From: Bacillus massilinigeriensis
GTDB taxonomy: Bacteria > Bacillota > Bacilli > Bacillales > Cytobacillaceae
Length of the DNA: 64,000 nt
NCBI RefSeq assembly: GCF_900117315.1
Contig: NZ_LT630337.1
Location: 2,260,502-2,324,501 of the forward strand
Direction: 5' to 3'
Below are positions 8,086-16,722 of this stretch, one piece after another (the stretch's first letter is position 1; every line of letters begins with the position of its first letter). Below the pieces are notes generated by a model. It ran no database searches. It saw nothing but the letters and a program-made list of their open reading frames with translations, and was not told the DNA's origin. Both the position numbers and the translations under genes were made by a program.

Positions 8086-9069
8086 ATGAAACCGATTTTT
8101 TTAGGGATATTGTCTTCTTTTTTCTTTGCCTTTACCTTTGTTTTAAATCGAGCGATGGAATTATCTGGGGGAAGTTGGATTTGGAGTTCCTCCCTAAGAT
8201 ATTTTTTTATGGTTCCCTTCCTACTTGTCATCGTTTTGTGGAGGAAGAATTTTCATTCATTATGGCTTGAAATGAAAAAGCAACCTTGGGCGTGGCTATT
8301 GTGGAGTACCATTGGATTTGGATTTTTCTATGCTCCTATTACCTTTGCAGCAGCATTTGGTCCTGGTTGGTTAGTTGCAGGTACATGGCAAATTACCATA
8401 ATTTCTGGATCCCTGCTAGTCCCGCTTTTCTATGAAACCATCCTAACGGAAAACGGTCCGGTTCGAAAAAGGGCAAGAATACCATTTAAAGGCCTTAGCA
8501 TGTCATTGATTATTTTGGTGGGAGTTATTTTTATGCAATGGGACCATTTTAACAGTCTCTCTATTAAGAAAACGTTATTTGGAATACTCCCAGTATTAAT
8601 ATCAACCTTTGCTTATCCACTTGGAAATCGTAAAATGATGGAGGTATGTCAAGGGAGAATCGATGTATACCAGCGTACATTAGGCATGACCCTTGCTAGC
8701 CTTCCATTTTGGTTACTTCTCTCTTTTTTTGGTCTATATACAGTTGGAGGTCCAAGTTTCGATCAAACGATTCAATCCCTAATAGTTGCGATATCTTCTG
8801 GTGTTATTGCCACTATTCTCTTTTTCCAGGCAACAGATTTAGTAAAGGATAATATGAAAAGCCTTGCAGCCGTCGAAGCAACTCAATCAATTGAAATTCT
8901 TTTTGCTGTCGCTCTTGAAATTATTCTACTCCATGCAGAGCTCCCTTCATCGATGGCTATGATGGGAATAGGGATTGTTATTATCGGTATGATTTTACAT
9001 AGTTATCATTCACAGGAAAAAAAGAAGGAAAAGGTCCCTTTAACAAAAGGAAAAAAATTCACTTCTTAA
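8086..9069 (+). CDS. DMT-superfamily efflux transporter (multidrug resistance EmrE-like family)
   Basis: A 327-residue integral membrane protein with about ten hydrophobic segments in two similar halves, starting directly with MKPIFLGILSSFFFAFTFVLNRAME. This arrangement is typical of the large 'multidrug resistance efflux transporter' branch of the drug/metabolite superfamily. The C-terminus is a short lysine-rich tail in the cytoplasm. The ATG has a perfect GGAGGTGA site. The substrate is unknown. It is convergent with the amidase gene and separated from it by a bidirectional terminator. Confidence 0.85.
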   Translation: MKPIFLGILSSFFFAFTFVLNRAMELSGGSWIWSSSLRYFFMVPFLLVIVLWRKNFHSLWLEMKKQPWAWLLWSTIGFGFFYAPITFAAAFGPGWLVAGTWQITIISGSLLVPLFYETILTENGPVRKRARIPFKGLSMSLIILVGVIFMQWDHFNSLSIKKTLFGILPVLISTFAYPLGNRKMMEVCQGRIDVYQRTLGMTLASLPFWLLLSFFGLYTVGGPSFDQTIQSLIVAISSGVIATILFFQATDLVKDNMKSLAAVEATQSIEILFAVALEIILLHAELPSSMAMMGIGIVIIGMILHSYHSQEKKKEKVPLTKGKKFTS

Positions 9070-9077
9070 TGTATAAC

Positions 9078-9106
9078 AAAGGCGGCGAATTAATCGCCGC
9101 CTTAAA
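9078..9106. terminator. Bidirectional terminator
   Basis: GGCGGCGA (9081-9088) pairs perfectly with TCGCCGCC (9094-9101) around ATTAA, with A-rich and T/A-rich flanks. It lies between two convergent genes. Confidence 0.85.
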
Positions 9107-9109
9107 ATA

Positions 9110-9898
9110 TTATAGAGTTATTTTGGCTTCTAGACCTGCTTTTTGGGCTTTTCTCATTAGGTCTTCCGCGTTTTCCTTTTCCTTAAAAGCCCCGATTTGT
9201 ACATGAAATAAGCCATCCTTCTGAAAAACATAGGTTTTAAATCCCTTATCCTCAGCTTTCTTAACAAGAGTGTCTCGTTTTGTTGATTCTTTCGTAGAAC
9301 CAACAATTACTCGATACAATGGAGGCTTAGCAACTTTCCTTGGTTCCCCACTTCCCTTTTTCCTTTTTAAGTTAAATGCCTTGGCTAGACCATTTACATG
9401 TCCTCGTGCAATTCTCTCAATAAAGGCGCTACTCTTTAATTTTTCTGAATCAGACTTTGTAGTAATAAATCCATTTTCCGTCAATACAGCATCCATGTTG
9501 GATTCCCTAAGAACATGAAAATCTGCTTGTTTTCTTCCTCTGTTGTTAAATGAAGTGGCATCGATGACGGCTTCATGAATTTCTTCCTGATAAGAGGTTG
9601 TTGGCCTGCCAACATTCGGGTAGACAAATGATTCAAATCCTACAGCATTACCTGAATTAATATGAATAGAAAGAAAGAAATCTGCTCCCCACGAATTGGC
9701 TTCATTGGTTCGTTGATTCAAACTAACCGTTTCGTCTTTCGTTCTACTCATCTTAATTGAGACATTCTCATATTCATCCGATAAAATATTTCGGATTTTC
9801 AATGCAATTTGTAATGTGACATTTTTTTCTTGTAATCCATTACCTACTGCACCTGGATCAGTTCCACCGTGTCCAGGATCAAGAAAGATTTTCACCAT
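9110..9898 (-). CDS. cwlC: N-acetylmuramoyl-L-alanine amidase with SPOR domain (CwlC-like)
   Basis: A cell-wall hydrolase that cleaves the lactyl-Ala bond of peptidoglycan. Residues 1-170 form the Amidase_3 domain: first zinc His in FLDPGHGGTDPGA, Glu in NGLQEKN, second His in FFLSIHINSG, catalytic Glu in AVLTENGFI. A C-terminal SPOR domain (about 195-262, YRVIVGSTKES through LEAKITL) would bind denuded septal or cortex glycan. Like B. subtilis CwlC, a mother-cell lysis enzyme, it has no signal peptide. The ATG at 9898 gives the CwlC-type start MVKIF and suits the GAGGTG site. GTG 9907 and ATG 9904 are weaker alternatives. Confidence 0.9.
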   Translation of the reverse strand: MVKIFLDPGHGGTDPGAVGNGLQEKNVTLQIALKIRNILSDEYENVSIKMSRTKDETVSLNQRTNEANSWGADFFLSIHINSGNAVGFESFVYPNVGRPTTSYQEEIHEAVIDATSFNNRGRKQADFHVLRESNMDAVLTENGFITTKSDSEKLKSSAFIERIARGHVNGLAKAFNLKRKKGSGEPRKVAKPPLYRVIVGSTKESTKRDTLVKKAEDKGFKTYVFQKDGLFHVQIGAFKEKENAEDLMRKAQKAGLEAKITL

Positions 9899-10072
9899 TT
9901 TCATCACCTCACTAATGGTATATGAAAAAAATAATCAATAGGTTCGTACTACAAATCAATTTTAAAGCTTTTGTAATATATTGAAACATCTTCTCCAATC
10001 ATTCCCTTGTTTTTTTCAAACCTTTTGTAAAAGGATAAGGATAAAAACTATTGAAAAGTGAGGTGTGTCTCC

Positions 10073-11440
10073 TTGAAGCGCAGTTCTATGTTTTTAATAG
10101 CATTATTTATTCTTTTATCAATTGGCGCTGTATACTATTATGAAAATGACCATCAAGCTAGCCCTGGCACTAATAAAAAGGGCTTAAATTCTCCCAAAGT
10201 GACAGCACATACTCAGCAATTAATGACAATTGACCAACCTCATATCCTTCAGGTCAATTCCATCGGACAAGGGGAGGAAATTAAGCAAAGGTTAAACAAT
10301 CACCCTGAAGTTCAAATTATTCATCATAACGTGCGTGATAAAAGTCATTATGTCGATCATGAAGCGATTGTCAAATTTCAAAATCCACAAAGGAAATCCC
10401 AAATCAATCAATACCTTAAAGCAATTAACGGAAGTCTCCTTAATGAATTAAATAGGGTATATATTTTCCGTTCCAGTACGTTTACGACCAAAGAATTATT
10501 GCGTTATTTTCAGGGAATTTCAGGAGTTATTTACGCAGAACCTCATTATTTATACTTGCAAAATCAATTTGATCTTCCAAACGATTTTCTTTATACAGAA
10601 AAATATCAGTGGAACCTACCGATTATTGAAACAGAAGCAGGCTGGAATATTTCACGCGGAAACAAAAAGGTGAAAATTGCGGTTGTCGATACGGGTGTAG
10701 ATTTAAATCATCCAGATTTAAAAGGAAGGTTGCTTAAAGGGTATAATGTACTTAAGAAAAATAATCATCCAAATGATGAAAACGGACATGGTACTCATGT
10801 TGCAGGAATTATTGCATCAGAAACGAATAACCAAGAAGGAACCGCTGGAGTCACATGGTATAACAAAATTATGCCCGTAAAGGTAATGAACAAGGAAGGC
10901 TATGGTACCTCCTTTGATATCGCAAAGGGTATTGTGTGGGCTACAGATCATGGAGCAGATGTCATAAATTTAAGCCTCGGGAACTATCAACCATCCGCTG
11001 TAATGCAAGAGGCTATTCAATATGCCTTTGATAAAAATGTGGTTCTTGTGGCTGCTGCTGGGAATGATTCCACCTCCCAACCAAGCTACCCTTCCGCATT
11101 TCCAGAAGTATTAAGCGTCTCTGCTGTTAACCCTGATGGAAGTCGGGCAGACTTTTCTAATTACGGAGATTATATTGATGTAACTGCCCCGGGAGTCTCC
11201 ATCCCTAGCACCTATTTCAAAAATCGATATGCGTCCCTTTCAGGAACATCTATGGCTTCACCACATGTAGCTGGACTTGCAGGTCTTATTTTGTCAATCA
11301 ACCCTAGGCTAAGCAATCAGCAGGTGATGAATATTATTAGAAGCTCTGCTATTGATATTGGGGATAAAGGAGTTGACAATGATTTTGGCCATGGAATCAT
11401 CGACATAAAAAAGGCACTGCAAAAAGCCCAAACTAAATAA
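10073..11440 (+). CDS. Secreted subtilisin-like serine protease (S8)
   Basis: 455 residues. There is an N-terminal signal/anchor segment (FLIALFILLSIGAVYYY), a propeptide to about residue 170, and a peptidase S8 domain with the complete triad: Asp in VAVVDTGVDLNHPDL-type motif KIAVVDTGVDLNH, His in NGHGTHVAGI, Ser in SGTSMASPHVAG. The oxyanion Asn lies in AAAGNDS. I chose TTG 10073, seven bases after GAGGTG; the GTG at 10058 sits inside the ribosome site. No C-terminal repeat or sorting signal is visible. Its place among Epr, WprA or AprX-type proteases cannot be fixed. It is divergent from the amidase gene. Confidence 0.9.
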   Translation: MKRSSMFLIALFILLSIGAVYYYENDHQASPGTNKKGLNSPKVTAHTQQLMTIDQPHILQVNSIGQGEEIKQRLNNHPEVQIIHHNVRDKSHYVDHEAIVKFQNPQRKSQINQYLKAINGSLLNELNRVYIFRSSTFTTKELLRYFQGISGVIYAEPHYLYLQNQFDLPNDFLYTEKYQWNLPIIETEAGWNISRGNKKVKIAVVDTGVDLNHPDLKGRLLKGYNVLKKNNHPNDENGHGTHVAGIIASETNNQEGTAGVTWYNKIMPVKVMNKEGYGTSFDIAKGIVWATDHGADVINLSLGNYQPSAVMQEAIQYAFDKNVVLVAAAGNDSTSQPSYPSAFPEVLSVSAVNPDGSRADFSNYGDYIDVTAPGVSIPSTYFKNRYASLSGTSMASPHVAGLAGLILSINPRLSNQQVMNIIRSSAIDIGDKGVDNDFGHGIIDIKKALQKAQTK

Positions 11441-11443
11441 TAC

Positions 11444-11482
11444 AAAAAAGTGGCTCCTTTTGATATCTGAAGCCACTTTTTT
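11444..11482. terminator. Bidirectional terminator
   Basis: AAAAAAGTGGCT (11444-11455) pairs with AGCCACTTTTTT (11471-11482). It separates the convergent protease and SGNH hydrolase genes. Confidence 0.9.
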
Positions 11483-11486
11483 GATA

Positions 11487-12224
11487 TTATGCTCGCTTAA
11501 CCTCTCCAAGCTGAACAAAATTAAGCTCGTATCCTTCTTGCCTTTTTGTTAGTTCCTGAAATATTGCATAACTTAGTTCCTCGTAGCCTTTTGGAGTGAG
11601 ATGAATCCCATCATTACTTATGAGCTGCGATATATCCCCTGCCCTCTTTAAGGTGGTTCTTACATCAATTTTTATTGCATCAATTCCATCAACAAGTGCA
11701 TTCAAAGCACGGTTATAAAGTCCATGCCAATGCTCGATTCCACCTACAGTACTGATCCAATGACTAATTGATTTCCCGTATAAATTGGAAATATATTGAT
11801 AATATCTCACAGGATCTAATGGCGGTAAAGTGAGAACGATCGGGGTTATTCCCTCATCCTTTAATTTTGTGACAATGGTTTTCACATTTTCTAAATATCG
11901 ATCTATAGGTACAATGGGGTTGTGGTTATTTTCAGGATATTCTGCTACTTCCTTCCATTGAAAGTTACAGTCATTGCCACCTATTCCGATAATTGTATAA
12001 TCGGGATGCTCTTGAATGACGTCCTTCTCGAGTCTCATCACTAATAAATCAGAATTATCATTAAACACACCTTTATTCACGATAGAGACATTCTCTGTAT
12101 AATTAGAAAGTGATGAAAACATTTCCTGAAGGAAGGTCGGATAATTTTCCTTAATAATTCTTAATCTTCCCTTCACAAAAGAGACCCCTCTAGTTAGGCT
12201 ATCCCCAAAACAGATAATTTTCAA
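11487..12224 (-). CDS. SGNH/GDSL-type hydrolase
   Basis: A 245-residue esterase/lipase of the GDSL fold. Block I is MKIICFGDSLTRG with nucleophile Ser9, block III is IGIGGNDCNF, and block V is SNDGIHLTPKGYEEL with the Asp and His of the triad. There is no signal peptide, so it is cytoplasmic. The start is TTG with GGGGATG upstream. The natural ester is not deducible. The gene has no co-directional neighbour. Confidence 0.88.
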   Translation of the reverse strand: MKIICFGDSLTRGVSFVKGRLRIIKENYPTFLQEMFSSLSNYTENVSIVNKGVFNDNSDLLVMRLEKDVIQEHPDYTIIGIGGNDCNFQWKEVAEYPENNHNPIVPIDRYLENVKTIVTKLKDEGITPIVLTLPPLDPVRYYQYISNLYGKSISHWISTVGGIEHWHGLYNRALNALVDGIDAIKIDVRTTLKRAGDISQLISNDGIHLTPKGYEELSYAIFQELTKRQEGYELNFVQLGEVKRA

Positions 12225-12475
12225 CTTATCATCCCCGTCTTTTATTAATCACTTTTATTAATATTCCATAACCTTATTATATAGTATTAAAAACTATATG
12301 TCACCTTATACGAATAAATAATCGTTTTTTTACCTTAAATAAAAGAATTTTAATTATCCAATTTATTAATAGGCAAGAATTTTTTCTATATTCATTATTT
12401 GGTATTGATTATAATAAAATCAAGTACTAGTCCTTTTGTTTTAATGGGGAGTAACTAATAGAAGGGAAGATTACC

Positions 12476-13393
12476 ATGGAAACCTCAACTTTTTATTTTT
12501 ACGGAAAAGATGGGAAGCAGCTTTTTGCAAGGAAATGGACATCTAATAGTCAACCAAAGGCAATTGTGCAAATCTCACATGGAATGGCAGAGCATATTGG
12601 ACGTTATCATGAATTTGCAAGATACTTGGTCGAGCATGGCATCTTTGTCTATGGAAACGACCATCGTGGGCATGGTCACACCGAAACAAGGAATGAAGAT
12701 CTCGGATATTTTGCCGATGATGACGGATACGAAACGATTGTCCAAGATATGAACTCGTTAACAGATATCATTCAACTAGAATACCCCGATACTCCCATTA
12801 TCCTTTTCGGTCACAGCATGGGATCCTTCCTGTCAAGGAGGTACATCCAGCTTTTTGGAAAACGCCTACAAGGAGTCGTTTTTTCCGGAACCGGTGGACA
12901 TCCGGGTTTTGTTGGAAAACTCGGGCATATACTTGCTACTCGTGAGGCCAAGAAGCATGGAAGACGGACACCCAGCAAAAGGCTTAATTCCTTAACTTTC
13001 GGAAGCTATAATAAGGCCTTCCATCCGACTCGAACTGAATTCGATTGGTTATCTCGCGATGTTGATGAAGTTGACAAATATATAAATGATCCCCTCTGTG
13101 GAGGAGTGTTCACAGCTGGTTTTTTTGATGATTTCTTAAAGGGGCTGCTATCTCTTTATCAAGAGGATGGGAAAATACCGAAGGACCTTCCTGCTTATTT
13201 CTTATCTGGGGAATTGGACCCTGTTGGAAAAAATACAAAAGGCGTATTGCAAAATATTCACCAATTACAATCCGTTGGAATAAAGGACATATCCTATAAA
13301 TTTTACCCAGGTGGTCGTCATGAAATATTGAATGAAATCAATAGAGAAGAGGTTTTCTCAGACATTTTACAATGGATAAATGATCATCTATAA
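12476..13393 (+). CDS. Alpha/beta hydrolase, monoacylglycerol lipase/lysophospholipase type
   Basis: A 305-residue serine hydrolase of the Hydrolase_4 family. The oxyanion-hole segment is QISHGMAEHIGRY, followed by NDHRGHGHT, the nucleophile elbow GHSMGS (Ser near residue 118), an Asp in LSGELDPVG, and the catalytic His in YPGGRHEILNE. This set is typical of bacterial monoacylglycerol lipases. There is no signal peptide. GAAGGGAAG precedes the ATG. It is monocistronic, with a terminator at 13425-13455. Confidence 0.9.
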   Translation: METSTFYFYGKDGKQLFARKWTSNSQPKAIVQISHGMAEHIGRYHEFARYLVEHGIFVYGNDHRGHGHTETRNEDLGYFADDDGYETIVQDMNSLTDIIQLEYPDTPIILFGHSMGSFLSRRYIQLFGKRLQGVVFSGTGGHPGFVGKLGHILATREAKKHGRRTPSKRLNSLTFGSYNKAFHPTRTEFDWLSRDVDEVDKYINDPLCGGVFTAGFFDDFLKGLLSLYQEDGKIPKDLPAYFLSGELDPVGKNTKGVLQNIHQLQSVGIKDISYKFYPGGRHEILNEINREEVFSDILQWINDHL

Positions 13394-13424
13394 TCTTAAA
13401 CTATCTTATATCATTGTTAAGAGA

Positions 13425-13455
13425 AAAGGAGATTGCGAAATTGGCAATCTCCTTT
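13425..13455. terminator. Bidirectional terminator
   Basis: AAAGGAGATTGC (13425-13436) and GCAATCTCCTTT (13444-13455) form a 12-bp perfect stem between convergent genes. Confidence 0.9.
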
Positions 13456-13468
13456 GTCCAACGGTCCT

Positions 13469-14836
13469 TTATTTTTTTGAAAGAATTACTTCGACATTTT
13501 GATAATAAAGAGTAGTCCTCCCTTCAAAACCGGAGTCCGTTCCAAATATTAACCACAGCTCTCCGTTTTTATCAGTGGTCACTTCCATTTCTTTTTTCAA
13601 TGATAATTTCTTAAGTATATATTGATCATTTGAGCTGCTTTCTTTCGCAATATTCCCCATTAAAACAGCATCCTTCCCACCTGATGCTTGTTCGCCCTTA
13701 TCGATATTCATTCTTAAATCAGAATTGTGTGGAATCGCTTTTGGTTCAACTGTGGTAGCTCCTGCTTTTACGTATACCGCTTCCCCTGGAGCCCCTCCAA
13801 TACCAATTTGCTTTGGATTCACATTCGTATAAAATTGAACATCCATCTTTAATAAATATTTAGTGCTCGGTGCCAAACCATCCTCTTTGCTTATTTTTTT
13901 CTTGGCAAACATGAAAAGATCATCACTTCTGTTCATCCCACTTAGCTTTAGGCCTTTGGTCAAACGAATATCCTTACTCGGTATAATGGAGTGTGCAAAT
14001 TCTAATTGATAGGCTTCTTGGTCATAATTGATAGGTAAATCAGAGAATCCGCCAATCCAGCCATTTAAAGAATGATTAAAATCATCATTTAACCTAATGG
14101 TTTTGGGCTTCACCTCAAATGGGATGATGGTTTTCTTTTCCTTTGAATTTTTATTCTCTATTTGTAGAAGATAGCTTGAGTTATATTCAAATGAATGTGT
14201 TGGTTTTATTTTTAGTATTTTGTTCTTCCTTTCAAGGGTTACCCTTACAGGAATGGTTTTGGAATCCTTCCCTAGCTTTTCTAATGTAATTCGATAGTCA
14301 GCTAGAGATTTCTTCGTAATTGGCTTCTTTAATGGAATCTTCCAGGTCTTCGATTTTTCAGTAATAATCATTTGTTTTTGAAAAGAAAATGGCAAGCTTT
14401 TCTGTTTTAAAAATGGTCTGTGAGTTGTTTCATCGAGAACAGAGAGCGTCGTATACGCTGGTAATTGAAGACGCCCAACGATAGATGGATAGACAATGAC
14501 ATCCGAATACATCTCCCCTTTTTTTGGTTCAACGCTTTTTACCATGATTTGTAGCTGCTCCCATTTCTGAAGCTGCTCCGTGTATTCTAACATATATCCA
14601 GAATTAGGCTTAGCTCCTTGGGAAATGACATAAAGATCCCCGTAGTGGTGTACACCTTCCACTGTTTTCGCCATTTCAACAAACTTCTTTTCAATTTCTG
14701 ATAATGAATGTTCATTTACTAATGTGAATGTAGGATTAAAATTCCCGCTTTCTGCATCTTTTTCTTTGGCCCACACAATGACACTACTAAACAAAAAGAT
14801 ACATATGAAAACTGATAAAATGCATATTTTTCTCAA
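13469..14836 (-). CDS. Exported protein with PrcB-like domain, unknown function
   Basis: 455 residues. An N-terminal signal peptide ends near VIVWAKE. Residues 65-145 resemble the PrcB domain (ISQGAKPNSGYMLEY, then a P-x-x-G-E turn and a VYPSIVGRLQLP strand), a domain known from protease-complex subunits. A central beta-rich region (170-260) and a C-terminal domain of about 190 residues follow. The last contains SDLPINYDQEAYQLEF and a GMNRSDDLFMFAKK block and looks like a jelly-roll or carbohydrate-binding fold. I chose TTG 14836 because AAAGGAGG lies 10 nt upstream; GTG 14860 precedes that site. Function is not inferred. Confidence 0.65.
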   Translation of the reverse strand: MRKICILSVFICIFLFSSVIVWAKEKDAESGNFNPTFTLVNEHSLSEIEKKFVEMAKTVEGVHHYGDLYVISQGAKPNSGYMLEYTEQLQKWEQLQIMVKSVEPKKGEMYSDVIVYPSIVGRLQLPAYTTLSVLDETTHRPFLKQKSLPFSFQKQMIITEKSKTWKIPLKKPITKKSLADYRITLEKLGKDSKTIPVRVTLERKNKILKIKPTHSFEYNSSYLLQIENKNSKEKKTIIPFEVKPKTIRLNDDFNHSLNGWIGGFSDLPINYDQEAYQLEFAHSIIPSKDIRLTKGLKLSGMNRSDDLFMFAKKKISKEDGLAPSTKYLLKMDVQFYTNVNPKQIGIGGAPGEAVYVKAGATTVEPKAIPHNSDLRMNIDKGEQASGGKDAVLMGNIAKESSSNDQYILKKLSLKKEMEVTTDKNGELWLIFGTDSGFEGRTTLYYQNVEVILSKK

Positions 14837-14977
14837 AAGTACATTTCCTCCTTTTACCACTTTGTCTAATTATTAGTCGTAAAGGAAAAGAAAAAGTTGC
14901 AAAATACTTCCATAAACAAAGAAAAAAAGTTACAATAATTAAAATTAATAATACCAATAAGAAAAGTGGGGATTAAT

Positions 14978-15412
14978 ATGGGGAGTATCACAAAAAGTAT
15001 TCCAAGGCCACTGGTACGTACGAATCAGTGGGTCATTGTCATCAGTGTTCTATTAACATGGGGAACGAGTATGGAGTGGCTTCTAGCTATCCCATTGGTG
15101 TGTGGGCTACTGGGAATTTTATTTGGCTTCAATCCTGTCATGAGAATTGCAAAGTTATTTTTAAAAAAAGACCCATCAAAATATATACCTGAAGATTATG
15201 AACAGCAACAATTCAATCAAATCATTGCAGTTAGCTGCTTAGCTTTAGGCCTAATTGGTTTCTTAATGGATTGGGATATAGTTGGATATATTTTCACAAT
15301 TATGGTTGCTCTTGCGGCTTTTATTGCCATCCTTGGATTTTGTATTGGTTGCTTCATTCTATTTCAGTGGAAGCAATATCAATTTCGACGAACTCAATCA
15401 TCCAATCGTTAA
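14978..15412 (+). CDS. DUF4395 membrane protein
   Basis: A 144-residue protein opening with IPRPLVRTNQWVIVISVLL, the characteristic start of DUF4395. Two hydrophobic segments at about residues 20-60 and two more near 90-135 indicate four membrane passes, with a charged loop KKDPSKYIPEDYEQQQFNQ between the pairs. In other bacteria DUF4395 genes often sit near thiosulfate or thioredoxin-type genes, but none is present here. The ATG at 14978 suits the AGTGGGG ribosome site better than GTG 14966. Function unknown. Confidence 0.8.
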   Translation: MGSITKSIPRPLVRTNQWVIVISVLLTWGTSMEWLLAIPLVCGLLGILFGFNPVMRIAKLFLKKDPSKYIPEDYEQQQFNQIIAVSCLALGLIGFLMDWDIVGYIFTIMVALAAFIAILGFCIGCFILFQWKQYQFRRTQSSNR

Positions 15413-15418
15413 GAAAGT

Positions 15419-15473
15419 AGGCTCTCCCTCTTACGTGCCATGCACATAGGAATGGGGAGAGCCTCTTTTTTTT
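15419..15473. terminator. Bidirectional terminator
   Basis: AGGCTCTCCC (15419-15428) pairs with GGGAGAGCCT (15455-15464) and is followed by eight T on the plus strand. It lies between the convergent DUF4395 and pssA genes. Confidence 0.9.
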
Positions 15474-16167
15474 AATCAAAATCCTTTGTGTTTTTCCTTT
15501 TTACAAAGCGATAGGCTAAATATCCGATATATACCGGTGTTGCAATGTAGATTAAGTAAGGAAAATCATGATATGACTGCCTATAAATAATGTACAAAAG
15601 GCAGCCTAGAAAAATGGTTACTATCGTACCGTATTTCGGAAGTGGAACCTCTTTAAGGCTAGGAATTCTCAGTCGACTCACCATTAAAAAGCAAAGTGCG
15701 GTGAAAACAACTGTCGTAATGATGTTTGGGAGAGTGTCTCCGAACAGTGTTAACAAAGCCAAAATTCCACCAGCTGCTGTAATCGGAACCCCTACAAAAT
15801 AATGTAAGGAGGATTTACTCGAACCAATATTAAACCTTGCTAACCGATATGCCCCAAATAGTGGAAATAATCCAGCAACAACCATTCCTATTAATCCAAA
15901 TTGGCTAAAATATGTAAAATATACTAAAAAGGAGGGAGCAACTCCAAATGTCACGATATCTGCTAATGAGTCCAATTCCTTGCCCAATGCACTATCAGCA
16001 TTCAACATTCTCGCAAGCCTTCCGTCCATACTGTCTAGCATCATTCCTATTAATATTAAAATCGCTGCATTATTGTATTCCCCATTTGAAGCAAATCCGA
16101 TGGATAAAAAACCACAAAATAAATTCCCAAGTGTAAACATGTTCGGAATTGCTTTTGAAAGTCGCAC
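15472..16167 (-). CDS. pssA: CDP-diacylglycerol--serine O-phosphatidyltransferase
   Basis: This membrane enzyme makes phosphatidylserine, the precursor of phosphatidylethanolamine. The 231-residue protein has the complete CDP-alcohol phosphatidyltransferase signature D-x2-D-G-x2-A-R-x8-G-x3-D-x3-D, read here as LDSMDGRLARMLN followed by ALGKELDSLAD. Seven or so hydrophobic segments follow. The start is GTG 16167; a TGA lies four codons upstream in frame, so no longer form is possible, although the AGGAG site is a rather long 14 nt away. In B. subtilis pssA lies with psd; no psd is adjacent here. Confidence 0.92.
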   Translation of the reverse strand: MRLSKAIPNMFTLGNLFCGFLSIGFASNGEYNNAAILILIGMMLDSMDGRLARMLNADSALGKELDSLADIVTFGVAPSFLVYFTYFSQFGLIGMVVAGLFPLFGAYRLARFNIGSSKSSLHYFVGVPITAAGGILALLTLFGDTLPNIITTVVFTALCFLMVSRLRIPSLKEVPLPKYGTIVTIFLGCLLYIIYRQSYHDFPYLIYIATPVYIGYLAYRFVKRKNTKDFD

Positions 16168-16326
16168 TAGTTGAATTCACACTCCTATAAAACCTAATAA
16201 ATATGTAATCTATAACCATTCTATTGTACCAGTTTCACTTATATCAATTCAAACAAAGACCAAAGAAACACCGACAATTTCTTGTCATTTAGCTCATGCT
16301 TGTCTTTTATAATGAAAACTAACGAC

Positions 16327-16722
16327 TTAAAACCAGTTTTTTGTCCATTGAAAAACTCGCCAAATGACTAAAAAAAATAATAAATAGCCAATGAAAGAAT
16401 AGCCGTGTCTCCATTGCTCACTATGTTGAAAGAATCCCCAATCTTCTGAAACCTTTTCTACCAATGGTACCAAACTACTAATGAATAGAAGAAAGCAAAG
16501 TCGCGTCCATTTTTCCATCCGCTGTATAACAGATAATACTACAACTGTTGCGATTGGCAAAATGAGCAACGGGATGAGGATTTCAATAGAAAATATTTCA
16601 GAAAAGTTTCGTCTTGGAAAGGAATATAGCTTTTTCCCGACAAAATATAAATCTAAATAAGTTCCAAGCAAAGAGGCAAAGAGGCTCGCTACAAAATATG
16701 GGATAAGGCTAGTATATCGCAT
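16327..16722 (-). CDS. CBO0543-family membrane protein
   Basis: About 131 residues with four hydrophobic segments (SLIPYFVASLFASLLGTYL, IEILIPLLILPIATVVVLSV, CFLLFISSLVPLV and SFIGYLLFFLVIWRVFQW). The order and the terminal WTKNWF resemble the small CBO0543 membrane family of Firmicutes, of unknown function. The reading frame is open further upstream, but the ATG at 16722 gives a 14-nt overlap with the end of the DUF2515 gene, suggesting translational coupling. Confidence 0.65.
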   Translation of the reverse strand: MRYTSLIPYFVASLFASLLGTYLDLYFVGKKLYSFPRRNFSEIFSIEILIPLLILPIATVVVLSVIQRMEKWTRLCFLLFISSLVPLVEKVSEDWGFFQHSEQWRHGYSFIGYLLFFLVIWRVFQWTKNWF

